DNA from: Methylobacterium phyllostachyos | GTDB lineage: Bacteria; Pseudomonadota; Alphaproteobacteria; Rhizobiales; Beijerinckiaceae | DNA length: 64,000 bases | Direction of reading: 5' to 3' | Assembly: GCF_900103445.1 (NCBI RefSeq) | Contig: NZ_FNHS01000015.1 | Coordinates: forward strand, 1-64,000 | Part shown: positions 17,717 to 27,300 of the stretch, in pieces | Layout of the letters: each line of letters begins with the position of its first letter | Position numbering within the stretch: position 1 is the first letter of the stretch | Position numbers and translations under genes: made by a program | Notes under the pieces: generated by a model | The model's input: the letters and a program-made list of their open reading frames with translations, nothing else | Database searches by the model: none | What the model was told of the DNA's origin: nothing

Positions 17717-17731
17717 GTTCCCGATCCGTTC
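17717..17731. promoter_or_regulatory. LexA (SOS) box of dinB
   Basis: GTTC-CCGATCC-GTTC, an exact match to the alphaproteobacterial direct-repeat LexA site GTTC-N7-GTTC. It lies 25-39 bases upstream of the dinB ATG. Confidence 0.8.
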
Positions 17732-17827
17732 TGAAAAAGCGCGCTCTGCCGGCCGGGTCAAGCCGCGGCGGAGGCGGCTCAACAGGGTTGTCCGACCCTG
17801 TCATCCCACGGGGGGCCTCGATCCCCT

Positions 17828-18697
17828 TCAGCGCGCCGCCGGTCCGATGATCGCCCGGCGCAGGCGGGTCGAGACCAGGTCGATCGCCGCCACGGTGACG
17901 AGGATCATCAGCACTAGGAAGGCGACCTGCTTCAGTTCCAACACGCGGATCAGCTCGGTCAGGTACTGGCCGATGCCGCCCGCGCCGACGATGCCGATGA
18001 TCGTGGCCGAGCGGGTGTTCGACTCGAAGAAGTACAGCACCTGGCTCGCCAGCACCGGCAGCACCCCGGGGATCAGCCCGAAGCGGATCCGGTGCAGGCT
18101 GGAGCCCCCGGAGGCGACGACGCCCTCGCCGGGCCGCCGGTCGCAGGTCTCGATCGCCTCCGAGAACAGCTTGCCGAGCGCCCCGAAATCCGAGCACGCG
18201 ATGGCGAGCGCCCCCGCGAAGGGCCCTAAGCCCACGACGTTGATCCAGATCAGCGCCCAGATCAGCACATCGACCGAGCGCATCACGTCGAGGCCGCGGC
18301 GCACGGCGAAATGCGCGAAGGGGTTGGGCACGACGTTGCGCGCCGCCAGGAACGCCACCGGGAAAGCCAGGATCGCCGCCGCCAGCGTGCCGAGGAACGC
18401 GATGCCGAGCGTTTCGCCGAGCGCATGCAGGAAGGTCCAGACATGGCCCTCCGGGGATGGCGGCAGCATCAGCACCGTGAAGGAGCCGAGCCGCCCGAGT
18501 CCGTTGAGGATGCGCGCGGCAGAGACGTCGAGGCGCCAGCAGGCCAGGGCGGCGAGGCCGATCAGGGCACCGAGCGCCAGGACGAACCGCGCCCGGGCGG
18601 CGCGATCCGCCCGGAACTGCGCCGGGTAGCGACCGCGCAGCCGCGCGAGATTGTCCCGGGCTTCAGCCCGCAGGGCTCCGGTACGGGCCGCGCTCAT
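17828..18697 (-). CDS. phnE: Phosphonate ABC transporter permease PhnE (second copy)
   Basis: 289-residue inner-membrane permease of the phosphonate importer. A cytoplasmic N-terminus is followed by about six membrane spans; the BPD permease EAA-like loop appears as EAIETCDRRPGEGVVASGGS...IRFGLIPGVLPVLASQ, ending GIVGAGGIGQYL. The ATG at 18695-18697 overlaps the stop of the first permease gene by four bases. Two tandem PhnE genes presumably form a heterodimer. Confidence 0.92.
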   Translation of the reverse strand: MSAARTGALRAEARDNLARLRGRYPAQFRADRAARARFVLALGALIGLAALACWRLDVSAARILNGLGRLGSFTVLMLPPSPEGHVWTFLHALGETLGIAFLGTLAAAILAFPVAFLAARNVVPNPFAHFAVRRGLDVMRSVDVLIWALIWINVVGLGPFAGALAIACSDFGALGKLFSEAIETCDRRPGEGVVASGGSSLHRIRFGLIPGVLPVLASQVLYFFESNTRSATIIGIVGAGGIGQYLTELIRVLELKQVAFLVLMILVTVAAIDLVSTRLRRAIIGPAAR

Positions 18698-19575
18698 CGG
18701 GGGTCCTCCGGGCCGATCAGCCGGTGGCGGAGCTGCTCGGTGGCGAGATCGATGCAGAACACGGTCAGGATGATCAGCACGAGGATCGCGCTGACATCCG
18801 CGTAATAGAAGTTGCGGATCGCCCCCAGGAACTCCTGGCCGATGCCGCCTGCGCCGACGAAGCCCAGTACGGCCGCCCCGCGCACGTTGATCTCGAACCG
18901 CAGCAGCCCGTAGGAGGCGAAGTTCGACAGCACCTGCGGCAGCACCGCGAAGCGCACCGTCTGGACCCAGGTGGCACCCGCGGCGGACAGGCCCTCGACG
19001 GGGCGCATGTCGATGTTCTCGACCACCTCGGAGAACAGCTTGCCCAGCGCCCCCGTGGTGTGGATCGCGATGGCCAGCACACCGACCATCGGGCCGAGGC
19101 CGAAGGCGATCACGAAGATCAGCGCGAACACGATGTCCGGGACGGTGCGGCACACCTCCAGGCCGCGCTTGGTCAGGAGGCGCAGCAGGCGCGACCGCAC
19201 GAGGTTGGCGGAGGCGACGAAGCTGAGGACGAAGCCCGCGATCCCGCCGAGCAACGTGCCGAGATAGGCCATCAGCAGGGTCTCGCTCAGCAGCGCCAGC
19301 CAGCCGGGCAGGCCCCAGTACCAGGCGCGCAGGTCGGCGACCGGATGGTCGAGGCCGACCGGCGGCAGGATCTGCGCGAGATAGGCGGTGAACTTGCCGA
19401 TGTTCTCGGCGAAGGTCAGCGGCCGCACCTCGGCGACGAGCCCCGCCAGCACGGCGAGCACCGCCACGAGCGCGAAGCCCGCAAGCGTGCGGCGGCGCGC
19501 GGCGCCGGTCGCCGCCGCATAGAGGCCGGAGAGGGCGGCTTCCCGCTCCGGCGGCAGCTTGGTCAGGCTACGCAA
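18694..19575 (-). CDS. phnE: Phosphonate ABC transporter permease PhnE (first copy)
   Basis: 293-residue permease paralogous to the next gene. Membrane spans start at about residue 30; the conserved loop reads EVVENIDMRPVEGLSAAGATWVQTVRFAVLPQV, followed by GFVGAGGIGQEFLG. It lies 16 bases after phnD and overlaps the second permease by four bases. Confidence 0.92.
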   Translation of the reverse strand: MRSLTKLPPEREAALSGLYAAATGAARRRTLAGFALVAVLAVLAGLVAEVRPLTFAENIGKFTAYLAQILPPVGLDHPVADLRAWYWGLPGWLALLSETLLMAYLGTLLGGIAGFVLSFVASANLVRSRLLRLLTKRGLEVCRTVPDIVFALIFVIAFGLGPMVGVLAIAIHTTGALGKLFSEVVENIDMRPVEGLSAAGATWVQTVRFAVLPQVLSNFASYGLLRFEINVRGAAVLGFVGAGGIGQEFLGAIRNFYYADVSAILVLIILTVFCIDLATEQLRHRLIGPEDPR

Positions 19576-19591
19576 GGTCGATGCGTCCGGA

Positions 19592-20518
19592 TCAGGACTT
19601 CTTGCGCTGCTCGTCGTTGAACCGCAGCATGTCGATGACCGGCTTGTAGTCCTGGATGGTCGCCGGGATGATGCCGAGATCCTTGCCGTCCGACAGCCGG
19701 TCGAAGGCGGCCTTGTCGGCGGTCGGCAGGGCGAGGAGCGCGTCGCGGATCTTGGCCTTCAGGTCGTCCGGCAGGCTGGACAGCACGGCGTAGGCGTCTC
19801 CCGCCAGGAGATCGGACTTGAAGACGATCCGGAAGTCGTCCTTCGCCAACGGGCGGCCCTGGGCGTCCTTGACGATGCCCTTGGTCAGCATACGCGCGAG
19901 ATTGTTGTCGGCCTCGGAATTCCAGAAGTTCGCCGCCGCGTCGGCGGTGCCCTGGGTCAGCGCCAGCACGGCGTTCTCGTGGCTTCCGGCGTAGAAGACC
20001 TTGCCGAAGAACTTGTCCACATCGTAGCCGGCCCGCCGCAGGAAGAAGCGCGGAGCCTGATTGCCCGAGGTGGAGTTCGGATCGACCAGGGCGAGGTTCT
20101 TGTCCTTGAGATCCGCGACCGTCTTGTACGGGCTGGAGGCCAGCACGTAGACCACGGAATAGTAGCCCGAGATGCCGGTCTCGTGCTTCGGGCTCACGAC
20201 CGGCTCGATCTTCACGCCGGTCATGACCGCGCGGGACAGCGAGGCGGCACCGTAATACGCGATCTGGATGTTGCCGGCCCGCTGACCCTCGATCACCGCG
20301 GCGTAGTCGCTCGCCACCCGCAGCTTCACCGGCACGCCGATCGCCTTACCCAGATAGTTCGCCAGGGGCGTGTAGCGCTCGACGGTGCCGCTGGCGTTCT
20401 CCGCCGGGATGACCGCAAATGTCAGCTCGGGATACTGGGCCTTCCAATCCTCGGCGGCCGCCGGCAGGCCGAGCAGGGCAAGGGCCGCAGCGGCGGCGAG
20501 GGTACGTCGGGTGATCAT
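19592..20518 (-). CDS. phnD: Phosphonate-binding periplasmic protein PhnD
   Basis: 308-residue solute-binding protein. It starts with a twin-arginine-like or Sec signal MITRRTLAAAAALALLGLPAAA and continues with the PhnD/PtxB-type fold: FAVIPAENASGTVERYTPLANYLGKAIG, AYYGAASL, LALVDPNSTSGNQAPR. The Ser-Thr-Ser-Gly motif is the family's ligand-phosphonate contact. Downstream of phnC by 95 bases on the same strand. Confidence 0.94.
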   Translation of the reverse strand: MITRRTLAAAAALALLGLPAAAEDWKAQYPELTFAVIPAENASGTVERYTPLANYLGKAIGVPVKLRVASDYAAVIEGQRAGNIQIAYYGAASLSRAVMTGVKIEPVVSPKHETGISGYYSVVYVLASSPYKTVADLKDKNLALVDPNSTSGNQAPRFFLRRAGYDVDKFFGKVFYAGSHENAVLALTQGTADAAANFWNSEADNNLARMLTKGIVKDAQGRPLAKDDFRIVFKSDLLAGDAYAVLSSLPDDLKAKIRDALLALPTADKAAFDRLSDGKDLGIIPATIQDYKPVIDMLRFNDEQRKKS

Positions 20519-20613
20519 CGTGCGGTCCTTCGGCGTTGGTGCAGGCTTCGGCCGCCCTGTGGGTCGGCCGGGCGTTTCCCGATCCGTTTTTCGTGTTGGG
20601 GCCGGAGCCCGAT

Positions 20614-21462
20614 TCAGGCGCCGAGCGCGGCCTCTCGGACCGGGCGCGCCGGCACGATCCCAGGCAGCCCCGGCAGCGCGGCCCGCTGCTCGGCCTCACG
20701 CTCGGCCGAATCGTCCAGCACCTCGCCAGCCTCCAGCCCGTAGAGCCGGCGGGCGACGTCCTCGGTGAGGTCGAACGGGCCGCCCTCGAACACGACGCGG
20801 CCGGCGGCCAGACCGACGAGCCGATCGCAATAGGCGCGGGCGAGGTCGAGGGAGTGCAGGTTGCACAGCACCGTGATGCCGTAGCGCCGGTTCACCTCGG
20901 CGAGCGCATCCATCACGAGGCGCGTGTTGCGCGGGTCGAGGGAGGCCACCGGCTCGTCGGCCAGCAGGATCTGCGGCTCCTGCACCAGGGCCCGGGCGAT
21001 CGCCACGCGCTGCTGCTGGCCGCCCGAGAGGCCGTCGGCTCGCTGGCCGGCGAACTCGCCCATGTCGAAGCTCTCCAGGGCGGCGAGCGCCATCGCCCGG
21101 TCCTCGTCGGACCACAGGCGCAGCAGGGCCCGGTGGCTCGGAACGTGGCTCAGCCGCCCCATCAGCACGTTCGTCATGACGTCGAGGCGGCCGACGAGGT
21201 TGAACTGCTGGAAGATCATGGCGCAGCGCGTGCGCCATTCGCGCAGATGCCGGCCCTTGAGGGCCGTGACCTCGCGCCCGTCGTGCAGGATGCGGCCCGA
21301 ACTCGGATCCGCGAGCCGGTTGATCAGCCGCAGGAGCGTCGATTTGCCGGCGCCGGACCGGCCGATCACGCCGACGAAGCTGCCGGGTTCGATCCGCAGC
21401 GAAACGCCGTCCACCGCGCGCCGGTCGCCGTACTGGCGCGTGAGATCCTCAATGACAAGCAT
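20614..21462 (-). CDS. phnC: Phosphonate ABC transporter ATPase PhnC
   Basis: 282-residue ATPase of the phosphonate importer. Walker A GRSGAGKSTLLRL is near residue 35, the signature LSGGQQQRVAIARAL near 150, Walker B ILLADEPVASLDP near 170, and the switch His in CNLHSLD. MIFQQFNLVGRLDV is typical of PhnC. The last 35 residues (Asp/Glu/Arg/Ala-rich) extend past the usual end. Confidence 0.94.
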   Translation of the reverse strand: MLVIEDLTRQYGDRRAVDGVSLRIEPGSFVGVIGRSGAGKSTLLRLINRLADPSSGRILHDGREVTALKGRHLREWRTRCAMIFQQFNLVGRLDVMTNVLMGRLSHVPSHRALLRLWSDEDRAMALAALESFDMGEFAGQRADGLSGGQQQRVAIARALVQEPQILLADEPVASLDPRNTRLVMDALAEVNRRYGITVLCNLHSLDLARAYCDRLVGLAAGRVVFEGGPFDLTEDVARRLYGLEAGEVLDDSAEREAEQRAALPGLPGIVPARPVREAALGA

Positions 21463-21505
21463 GCCTGCATCCGCTGCGGAATGGCCGCAGCTAAACGCCG
21501 CTTAC

Positions 21506-21523
21506 ACGACGATTGAATGACGA
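21506..21523 (-). promoter_or_regulatory. Weak Pho-box candidate upstream of phnC
   Basis: The minus strand reads TCGTCAT-TCAA-TCGTCGT, matching nine of 14 positions of CTGTCAT-N4-CTGTCAT, 43 bases upstream of the phnC ATG. A match this weak can occur by chance; position is the main support. Confidence 0.33.
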
Positions 21524-21573
21524 ATACGATGTCTTATTGTTTGCCGGCGCAGAATATCTATTCGATAGCCACC

Positions 21574-22209
21574 TCAGGATTCGTAGCGTTCAAGGAATGC
21601 TTCGATCGGTAGGGCACGGAAATCCGGAAGCGCGCGGCGCAAGGCCTCGTGGTCCCAGTCCCACCACGCGAGGCGTTCCAGCCGCGCGGCGATCGCCTCG
21701 GGGAATCGGCGTCGGACCGGCCGGGCCGGGTTGCCGACCACGATCGTGTAGGGTTCGACATCGCGGGTGACGATCGCCCCGGCGCCCACCACCGCGCCGG
21801 TGCCGATGGTCCGGCCCGGCAGGACCACCACCCCGTGGCCGATCCAGACATCGTGGCCGATCGTGACCGGGCTCGCCCGGCGCCGGTCGAAGAAGGCCGG
21901 CTCGTCCGCCTCCTCGGGCCAATAGGCGTGCGCCCGATAGGTGAAATGGGCCTGCGAGGCGCGCTCCATCGGGTGGTTGCCCGGGTTGATGCGCACGCTG
22001 GCGGCGATCGAGCAGAACTTGCCGATCGTCGTGTAGATCACCTCGCCGTCCTGGCCGATGTAGGAATAATCGTCGAGCACCGTCTCGGTCAGGCGGGTGC
22101 GGGCGCCGATCTCGGTGTAGCGGCCGAGGCGGCAGGATTCGACCCGGGCGCTGGGATCGATGCCGGGTTCGAGGCCCAGCCGCAGGGAAGCCTTGGGAAC
22201 CTCAGCCAT
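21574..22209 (-). CDS. Phosphonate-cluster hexapeptide-repeat acetyltransferase (LbetaH)
   Basis: 211-residue trimeric left-handed beta-helix transferase of the xenobiotic/chloramphenicol acetyltransferase group. Repeats are seen as IGKFCSIAASVRINPGNHP and VTIGHDVWIGHGVVVLPGRTIGTGAVVGAGAIVTRDVEPYTIVVGNPARPV. A subfamily with this layout is regularly found in C-P lyase clusters, but its acceptor is not established. The ATG lies inside the last codons of the DUF1045 gene (eight-base overlap), so the two are coupled; phnC follows after 111 bases. Confidence 0.85.
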   Translation of the reverse strand: MAEVPKASLRLGLEPGIDPSARVESCRLGRYTEIGARTRLTETVLDDYSYIGQDGEVIYTTIGKFCSIAASVRINPGNHPMERASQAHFTYRAHAYWPEEADEPAFFDRRRASPVTIGHDVWIGHGVVVLPGRTIGTGAVVGAGAIVTRDVEPYTIVVGNPARPVRRRFPEAIAARLERLAWWDWDHEALRRALPDFRALPIEAFLERYES

Positions 22210-22888
22210 AGGACTCCCCGAAGGGTAGGCGCGCCAGGAGCCGGAACGGCCCGGCCCCGTCCTGGGTCAGGAGGCAGATCGCGTCGATCACCACGGGCTC
22301 GGGCCCCGCGGCGGCGTAGGCCTCGGCGAGGCGGCGGTGCCAGCCGTCGCGGTCGGGCTCCGGCAGGGCATCGGTCAGGGTCATGTGGAAGCGGAAGGCC
22401 TCGAACACGTGCGGATAGCCCCAGCGATCGAGCAGGGCACGGCCCCGCGGATCCAGGCGCTCCGGCCGGCGCTTGGCACGCTCGGCCTCAGTGAGCGGCG
22501 CCCGCAGGGAGTCGAGGGCTGCGACGCATTCGGCCGCGAGCAGGCCGAGTTCCGGCGGCGGGTTCTCCGGCACGAGAGCGAGGAACCGCCCGAGCGCCGC
22601 GACCCGCAGCGGCCCGACCGCCACTGGCGGGTGCGCGGCGGCGAGGGCGCGGGCGGCGACCACGAGATCGGCCTCCGTGGCGCCGGGCGCGAGGCGCAGG
22701 GGCGCCTTGAGCGTCGCGTGGAAGCCGTAGACCCGGGCGCCCGTGTTGATGGCGGCGAGGTCGCCCAGCCCCTCCGGCTGCGCGACCGGCTCGCCGGAGA
22801 CGTTGTCGTACCCGAGCACGCCTCGGCCGAAATCCTCCAGGCGGGAGCCCGGGGCGGGCAGCCAGTACAGGGCGTAGCGGCGCGTCAC
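22202..22888 (-). CDS. DUF1045 phosphonate-operon protein (2H phosphodiesterase-like)
   Basis: 228-residue protein of the family that accompanies phn genes. It has two H-x-T-[LM] motifs, FHATLK near residue 55 and FHMTLT near 170, as in 2H cyclic phosphodiesterases, suggesting action on a cyclic sugar phosphate of the C-P lyase route; E. coli PhnP does a similar step with an unrelated fold and no phnP is visible here. The function is therefore inferred. Lies 32 bases after the GT21 gene. Confidence 0.82.
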   Translation of the reverse strand: MTRRYALYWLPAPGSRLEDFGRGVLGYDNVSGEPVAQPEGLGDLAAINTGARVYGFHATLKAPLRLAPGATEADLVVAARALAAAHPPVAVGPLRVAALGRFLALVPENPPPELGLLAAECVAALDSLRAPLTEAERAKRRPERLDPRGRALLDRWGYPHVFEAFRFHMTLTDALPEPDRDGWHRRLAEAYAAAGPEPVVIDAICLLTQDGAGPFRLLARLPFGESYG

Positions 22889-22920
22889 GTCTCAACCTCC
22901 GGTGCGAGCGACGACCGCGA

Positions 22921-24069
22921 TCAGGCCGTCGGCGCGTAGCTCCGCGCTTCGGCGGCCCGGCGCGGGCGGACATCCATGGCGTTGCCGCGCCACACGATCG
23001 CGCTCTGAACCCAGGCGCCCAGCCAGATCGCCGGGATCAGGGCGTCCCGCACCAGGAAGGCCGCCAGCATGCGGGGCGTGCGATGCCAGCCCGCGCGGAT
23101 CGCGAGCGCGACCTCCGCGGCATAGCACAGGGCCGCGAGGCCGGCAGCGCCGACGAGCCCGGCGAGGCTCCCGGCCCAGACCGCCACCAGCAGCGCCGGC
23201 AGCAGCACGCCGCTGCCGATCTCGGGGATGAAGAAGAGCGGGAAGGTCACCCGCCGCAGCCGGGCCCAGCGCAGCTGCCTTGCCCAGACCTCCCGGAAGC
23301 CGCGCGCGCCCAAGGGCTGCTCGAACGGGCTCGCCACGAGGTGCACGCGCTTGCCGGCGGCCCGGACCAGCTTTGTGGCGGCCGCGTCCTCGGCGATCTC
23401 GGCGGCGAGCGCCTGGAGCCCGCCCTGCGCTTCCAGGAACGGCTTGTGCCAGAGCATGCTCTTGCCCTGCGCGAAGCCCAGGCCGAACGCCTCGGCGGCG
23501 TATTGCCAGCGCGCCTGGAGGGTGTTGAGGAAGGCGCATTCCACCTCGGCCATGAAGCTGCCCGGGCGGGCGCCCACGGGGGTCGAGCAGACGAGGCCGG
23601 TGTCATCGCGCCACGCCGCCTGGAGGCGCTGGAGGTAATCGGGTGGCATGGCCACGTTGGAATCGGCCAGCACCACCCAGTCGTGGGCGGCGGCGCGCCA
23701 GCCGCGCAGGCAGTTGTTCAGCTTCGGATTGTCACTGACGCGCTCGTCGCCGAGGATCAGCCGGGCCAGCACCTGGGGATGCGCGGCAATCAGGCGCTCG
23801 ACCAGCGGCACGATCGGATCGGCCCGGTCGGCCACGCAGAAGATCAGCTCGTAGGCGGGATAGTCGAGGCGGAAGCTCCGGATGAGCATCTCCTCGCTGA
23901 AGGCTTCCAGGCCGCGGAGCGGGCGGATCAGGGAGACCGGCGCTCCGGCCGGAAATTGCGACGGCCCATGGACCCTGCCGAAACGCCGGGCCGCGATGGC
24001 GATGCTGCCGATCTGAACGAGGGACAGGACCGCGCCGAGGGCGAGAGCCGGCACCGTGGCGTCAATCAT
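22921..24069 (-). CDS. GT21-family glycosyltransferase (ceramide glucosyltransferase-like)
   Basis: 382-residue membrane glycosyltransferase. An N-terminal membrane span (residues about 5-25) precedes a GT-A domain with PVSLIRPLRGLE, CVADRADP, the D-x-D-like VVLADSNV, an EDAAATKLV segment and the acceptor motif R-Q-L-R-W; three C-terminal membrane spans follow. This is the ceramide glucosyltransferase family. In Agrobacterium and Mesorhizobium, members make glycosyl-diacylglycerols that replace phospholipids under phosphate starvation. Standing at the head of a run of phosphonate genes on one strand, such a role is plausible here; the lipid acceptor cannot be told from sequence. Confidence 0.82.
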   Translation of the reverse strand: MIDATVPALALGAVLSLVQIGSIAIAARRFGRVHGPSQFPAGAPVSLIRPLRGLEAFSEEMLIRSFRLDYPAYELIFCVADRADPIVPLVERLIAAHPQVLARLILGDERVSDNPKLNNCLRGWRAAAHDWVVLADSNVAMPPDYLQRLQAAWRDDTGLVCSTPVGARPGSFMAEVECAFLNTLQARWQYAAEAFGLGFAQGKSMLWHKPFLEAQGGLQALAAEIAEDAAATKLVRAAGKRVHLVASPFEQPLGARGFREVWARQLRWARLRRVTFPLFFIPEIGSGVLLPALLVAVWAGSLAGLVGAAGLAALCYAAEVALAIRAGWHRTPRMLAAFLVRDALIPAIWLGAWVQSAIVWRGNAMDVRPRRAAEARSYAPTA

Positions 24070-24119
24070 GCGGAGTCCCGTTCGGCGTCATGAGCGGCCC
24101 GGTCGCTAGCGGCCGGACC

Positions 24120-24137
24120 GCGTCAGTCGTGTGACAC
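24120..24137 (-). promoter_or_regulatory. Weak Pho-box candidate upstream of the GT21 gene
   Basis: The minus strand reads GTGTCAC-ACGA-CTGACGC, nine of 14 matches to CTGTCAT-N4-CTGTCAT, 50 bases upstream of the ATG. Weak alone; its spacing resembles that of the better box at phnG. Confidence 0.33.
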
Positions 24138-24180
24138 TCCGGGGACGAGGGCCAGAAATACGCTGGCCCCTCGTGTCTCG

Positions 24181-24296
24181 GGTTTCCAAAGGGCTGAAGC
24201 CCTTTGGCGGGTTCTCAGGGCAGAGCCCTGAGATGTTCCCCAGGGCTCCGCCCTGGACCCGCGAAAGGTCTCGACCTTTCGAAACCAGGACGGGAG
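24181..24296. repeat. Multi-hairpin repeat, family C (copy 1)
   Basis: A chain of short perfect hairpins: AAAGGGCTGAAGCCCTTT, CAGGGCAGAGCCCTG, CCAGGGCTCCGCCCTGG and GAAAGGTCTCGACCTTTC, framed by GGTTTCC and GAAACC. A related copy is at 46148-46265 and a partial one at 63670-63712. It lies between two minus-strand genes, after the autotransporter end, and could act as a terminator. Confidence 0.7.
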
Positions 24297-24324
24297 CTAG
24301 CCGCGCTCCCCGTCAGGCAGGCCC

Positions 24325-27300
24325 TCAGAACCGGAGCGTGAAGTTGCCCTTCACCGCCTGGTCCTGCGCCCGCGCGCCGGTCTGGCCCGTGTAGGCCACG
24401 CCCAGCGTCGCGTTCGGCGCCACCGCCAGATCAAGCCCGACCTGCGCCACAAGCGCGTCCCGGTCGATCGGAACGCCCGCGCTCAGGAACGCCGGACCGC
24501 CCGCTCCGAACCGCAGCAAAGCCGTCGGCACCACATCCCCGAACGCACGCCGGTAGCCCACAAGACCCCGCAGCGTCACAGGCAGCCCAAGCCCCAGATC
24601 CAGGCTCGTCTGCGCCCGCACGCCCACCGTCGCCGCGCCGAGATCGTAGTCGCGCGCAAAGCTCGCCAGCGCTGCCGCGCCGCCCGTCTCCGCGAAGGCG
24701 TCGCGCCGGATCCCGACATACGCCCCGCCTACGAACGGCTCGACGTAAGCGGCCGACGGCTGCACCGCGACCGCCGCCCCGTCCTTCGACACCAGGGCCG
24801 CCACGGCCGCCCCCCCCAGCGGGATCTTCCAGCCGATCTCGCCAAAACCCTGCAGCGTATAGCCGCCGCCATGCCCGCTCAGTGTGTCAGACAGACCGTA
24901 CGCCACCGCCCGCCGCGTGCGCGCATCCGTGTCGGCGTAGATAGCCCCCAGCCGCAGCGACAGCGGCCCGAACTCGGTGCCGCCATACACGCCGCCGAAC
25001 CCGCTCTTCAGCGTCGCGCTCTCCGCCCGGCTCATGCCGCCCGTCCGGCCGGCGCTGTCGAGAGACGCCTCCGTGTAGCCACCGACCACGCCGAAGCGCA
25101 GCCCGCTGGGGAGTCGCACGTCCGCGCCCGCGGCAAAGCCCGCGATCTGCCGGTCGAGGTCGAACGCGTTGCCGCCGCTGTTCGCCGTGCCGAACGAGCC
25201 AAAGCCCTGGCCCCACAGCCCGAACATCTGCGGGTCGAGGGTCCGCACCGGGACGTTGGCCACCACCGGAGGCCGGCCCGGCAGGTCGGCCGTGTAGGTG
25301 GACGGCAGGCTGCCGTAGTCGAGCCCGGTGCCGGGATTGCCCCAGCGCAGCCGGTCGAGCACCGCCTCGCGCACGAAGAAGGCGGTCTCGTAGGCCGCCG
25401 ACACGGTGCTGGCGTGGATGTCACCGGCGAGCGCCCGGAAGCCGGCATCGGCCTCGGTGGTGGTGAAAGCGACCGCCGCGTCGAACAGCCGGCCGGCACC
25501 GGCCGCCTGGACGGCGTTGGCCGCGGCCCGGCCGTTGCGGCTGGTGGCGGAGGCGGAGAACGGCACGTCGTTGCGGGTGAGCGTCAGGTCGACTTCGTTG
25601 GGCAGGTAGCGCAGGCCCGGAGACAGGAAGGCGAGGTTCGAGGTCACGCCGGCGAACTGTCCGGAGACGCCGCCTGCGGCCGACAGGATGGTGTAGGTGG
25701 TGCGCGGGTTGTAGGCGCCGGAGGCGGCCAGCACCTGGACGGTGCCGCCCGAGAGGGCGGCGTTGCCGCCGGCGGTGATGCGGTCGGCCTGTCCGGCGGC
25801 GTTGGCCTCGACGCGGTAGGTCGAGCCCGGCGCGAAGGCGACGGTGCCGGTGACGGCGAGCGTGCCGATCGAGTTGCCCGGCGACACGGTGCCGCCCGAC
25901 AGCGCGCTGATCCCACCCAGCGTGCCCGTGCCGCCGAGCAGGCCGCCGGCGCCCACGAAGGCGGTGCCGGCGATCGTGCCGTTGGCGGAGAGGGCGCCAC
26001 CCTGGCCGATTGCGACGTCGATGCCGAGACGGTCGCTCGCGTCCAGGGTCAGGGTGCCGGTGACGTTCCCGAAGTAGCCGGCCGCCGAATAGAGGTCGAG
26101 GCGGGCCCAGTAGCTGAGCGGGCTGCCGTAGAAGGCGGCGAGCGCGTTGGTCTCGGTGTTGACGAGGATCTGGTTGATAATCCCGGTGGAGAGCTGGCCG
26201 TAGAGGCCGCCGTTGGGGGCGATCGTGCGGGCGGCGCTGGTCGAGCCGCCGTAGAGCGGCGCGAGCAGGATGGAGGCGTCGGGCCCGCCAGCGGGGGCCT
26301 GCTCGCGGGGCGCCTGGGCGAAGGTCAGCGTCGGCAGGCCGTAGGTCAGGCGGCTCTGGTAGGCGGCCTGGTTGGCGGCCGACGGGACGTAGGGGTTGCC
26401 GGCCTGGTTGGCAGCACTGCCCGCGCAGGCCGCGACGGTGTTGCCGCACTGGGCGGCGAGGTAGGCCTGCAGCTCGCCCTGGGCCTTTACGAACTGGCCC
26501 GGCAGGTTGATCGCCGTACCGGTCACCGCGGCGTTGTTGATGTAGGCCGGGTTGGTGAAGGCCTGGGCGAGGTCGTAGGTCGCAAGCGCGCGGCTCCCGA
26601 TGACGTCGAGCGGGTAGTGCACGCCGAGCGCGATGCGGCTGTTGCCATAATCGGCCGCCCGGGTCAGCATGTTCTGGTATTGCTGCGGCACGAGCATCGC
26701 CAGCAGGATGCCGTCGGTGAACGCGTAGGTCGTGTGACCGCTCGGGAACGACGGGTTGGTGGCGATGCCGCTGAGCGCCGTCGGATCGTAGATGTTGAAG
26801 CGGGCGGGTGCCGCCTGGACCGGCCGCGAGGAGCCGTAGACGTCCTGGCCCGGCTGCGTGTTGATGACACCATAGGCGAGATCGTAAACGCTGTTCGTGG
26901 TGTTCGGCAGGCCGTTATAGGTCGGCAGATTGTAGCCGGCCGGGGCCACGGCCGGAGTCGCGACGTAGTTGCTCGGTGTGACGCTCGGATTGTTGGCCGC
27001 ACCGTTTGCAAAGTAGTTCTTGGCGACGCCGAGATTGTTGCCGCTGAAATTGTAGGCGCCGACCAGGAGGTTGACCACGCTGCCGAGCGGGCCGGTGGCC
27101 CCCTGCGCGACGCCGCGCTGGTAGATCGGGCCGAGCTGCGTGCCGAGGCTACCAACGAGTTGCTGCGGGACGATGCCGTTGATCGGGGTCTGGGGCGGCA
27201 GGCCGCCCGCGAGGTTGGCCGCCACTCCGTAGGTGCCAAGCCCTAAGGAAGACAGGTTGTTGCTCGCCGAGCCGAGGAGGTTCTTGTCGCTGATGGCGAG

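Noticed and set aside
24871..27246. A 791-codon plus-strand open frame opposite the autotransporter
   Set aside because: Antisense shadow; low-complexity Gly/Arg/Ala sequence, no signal or domain.
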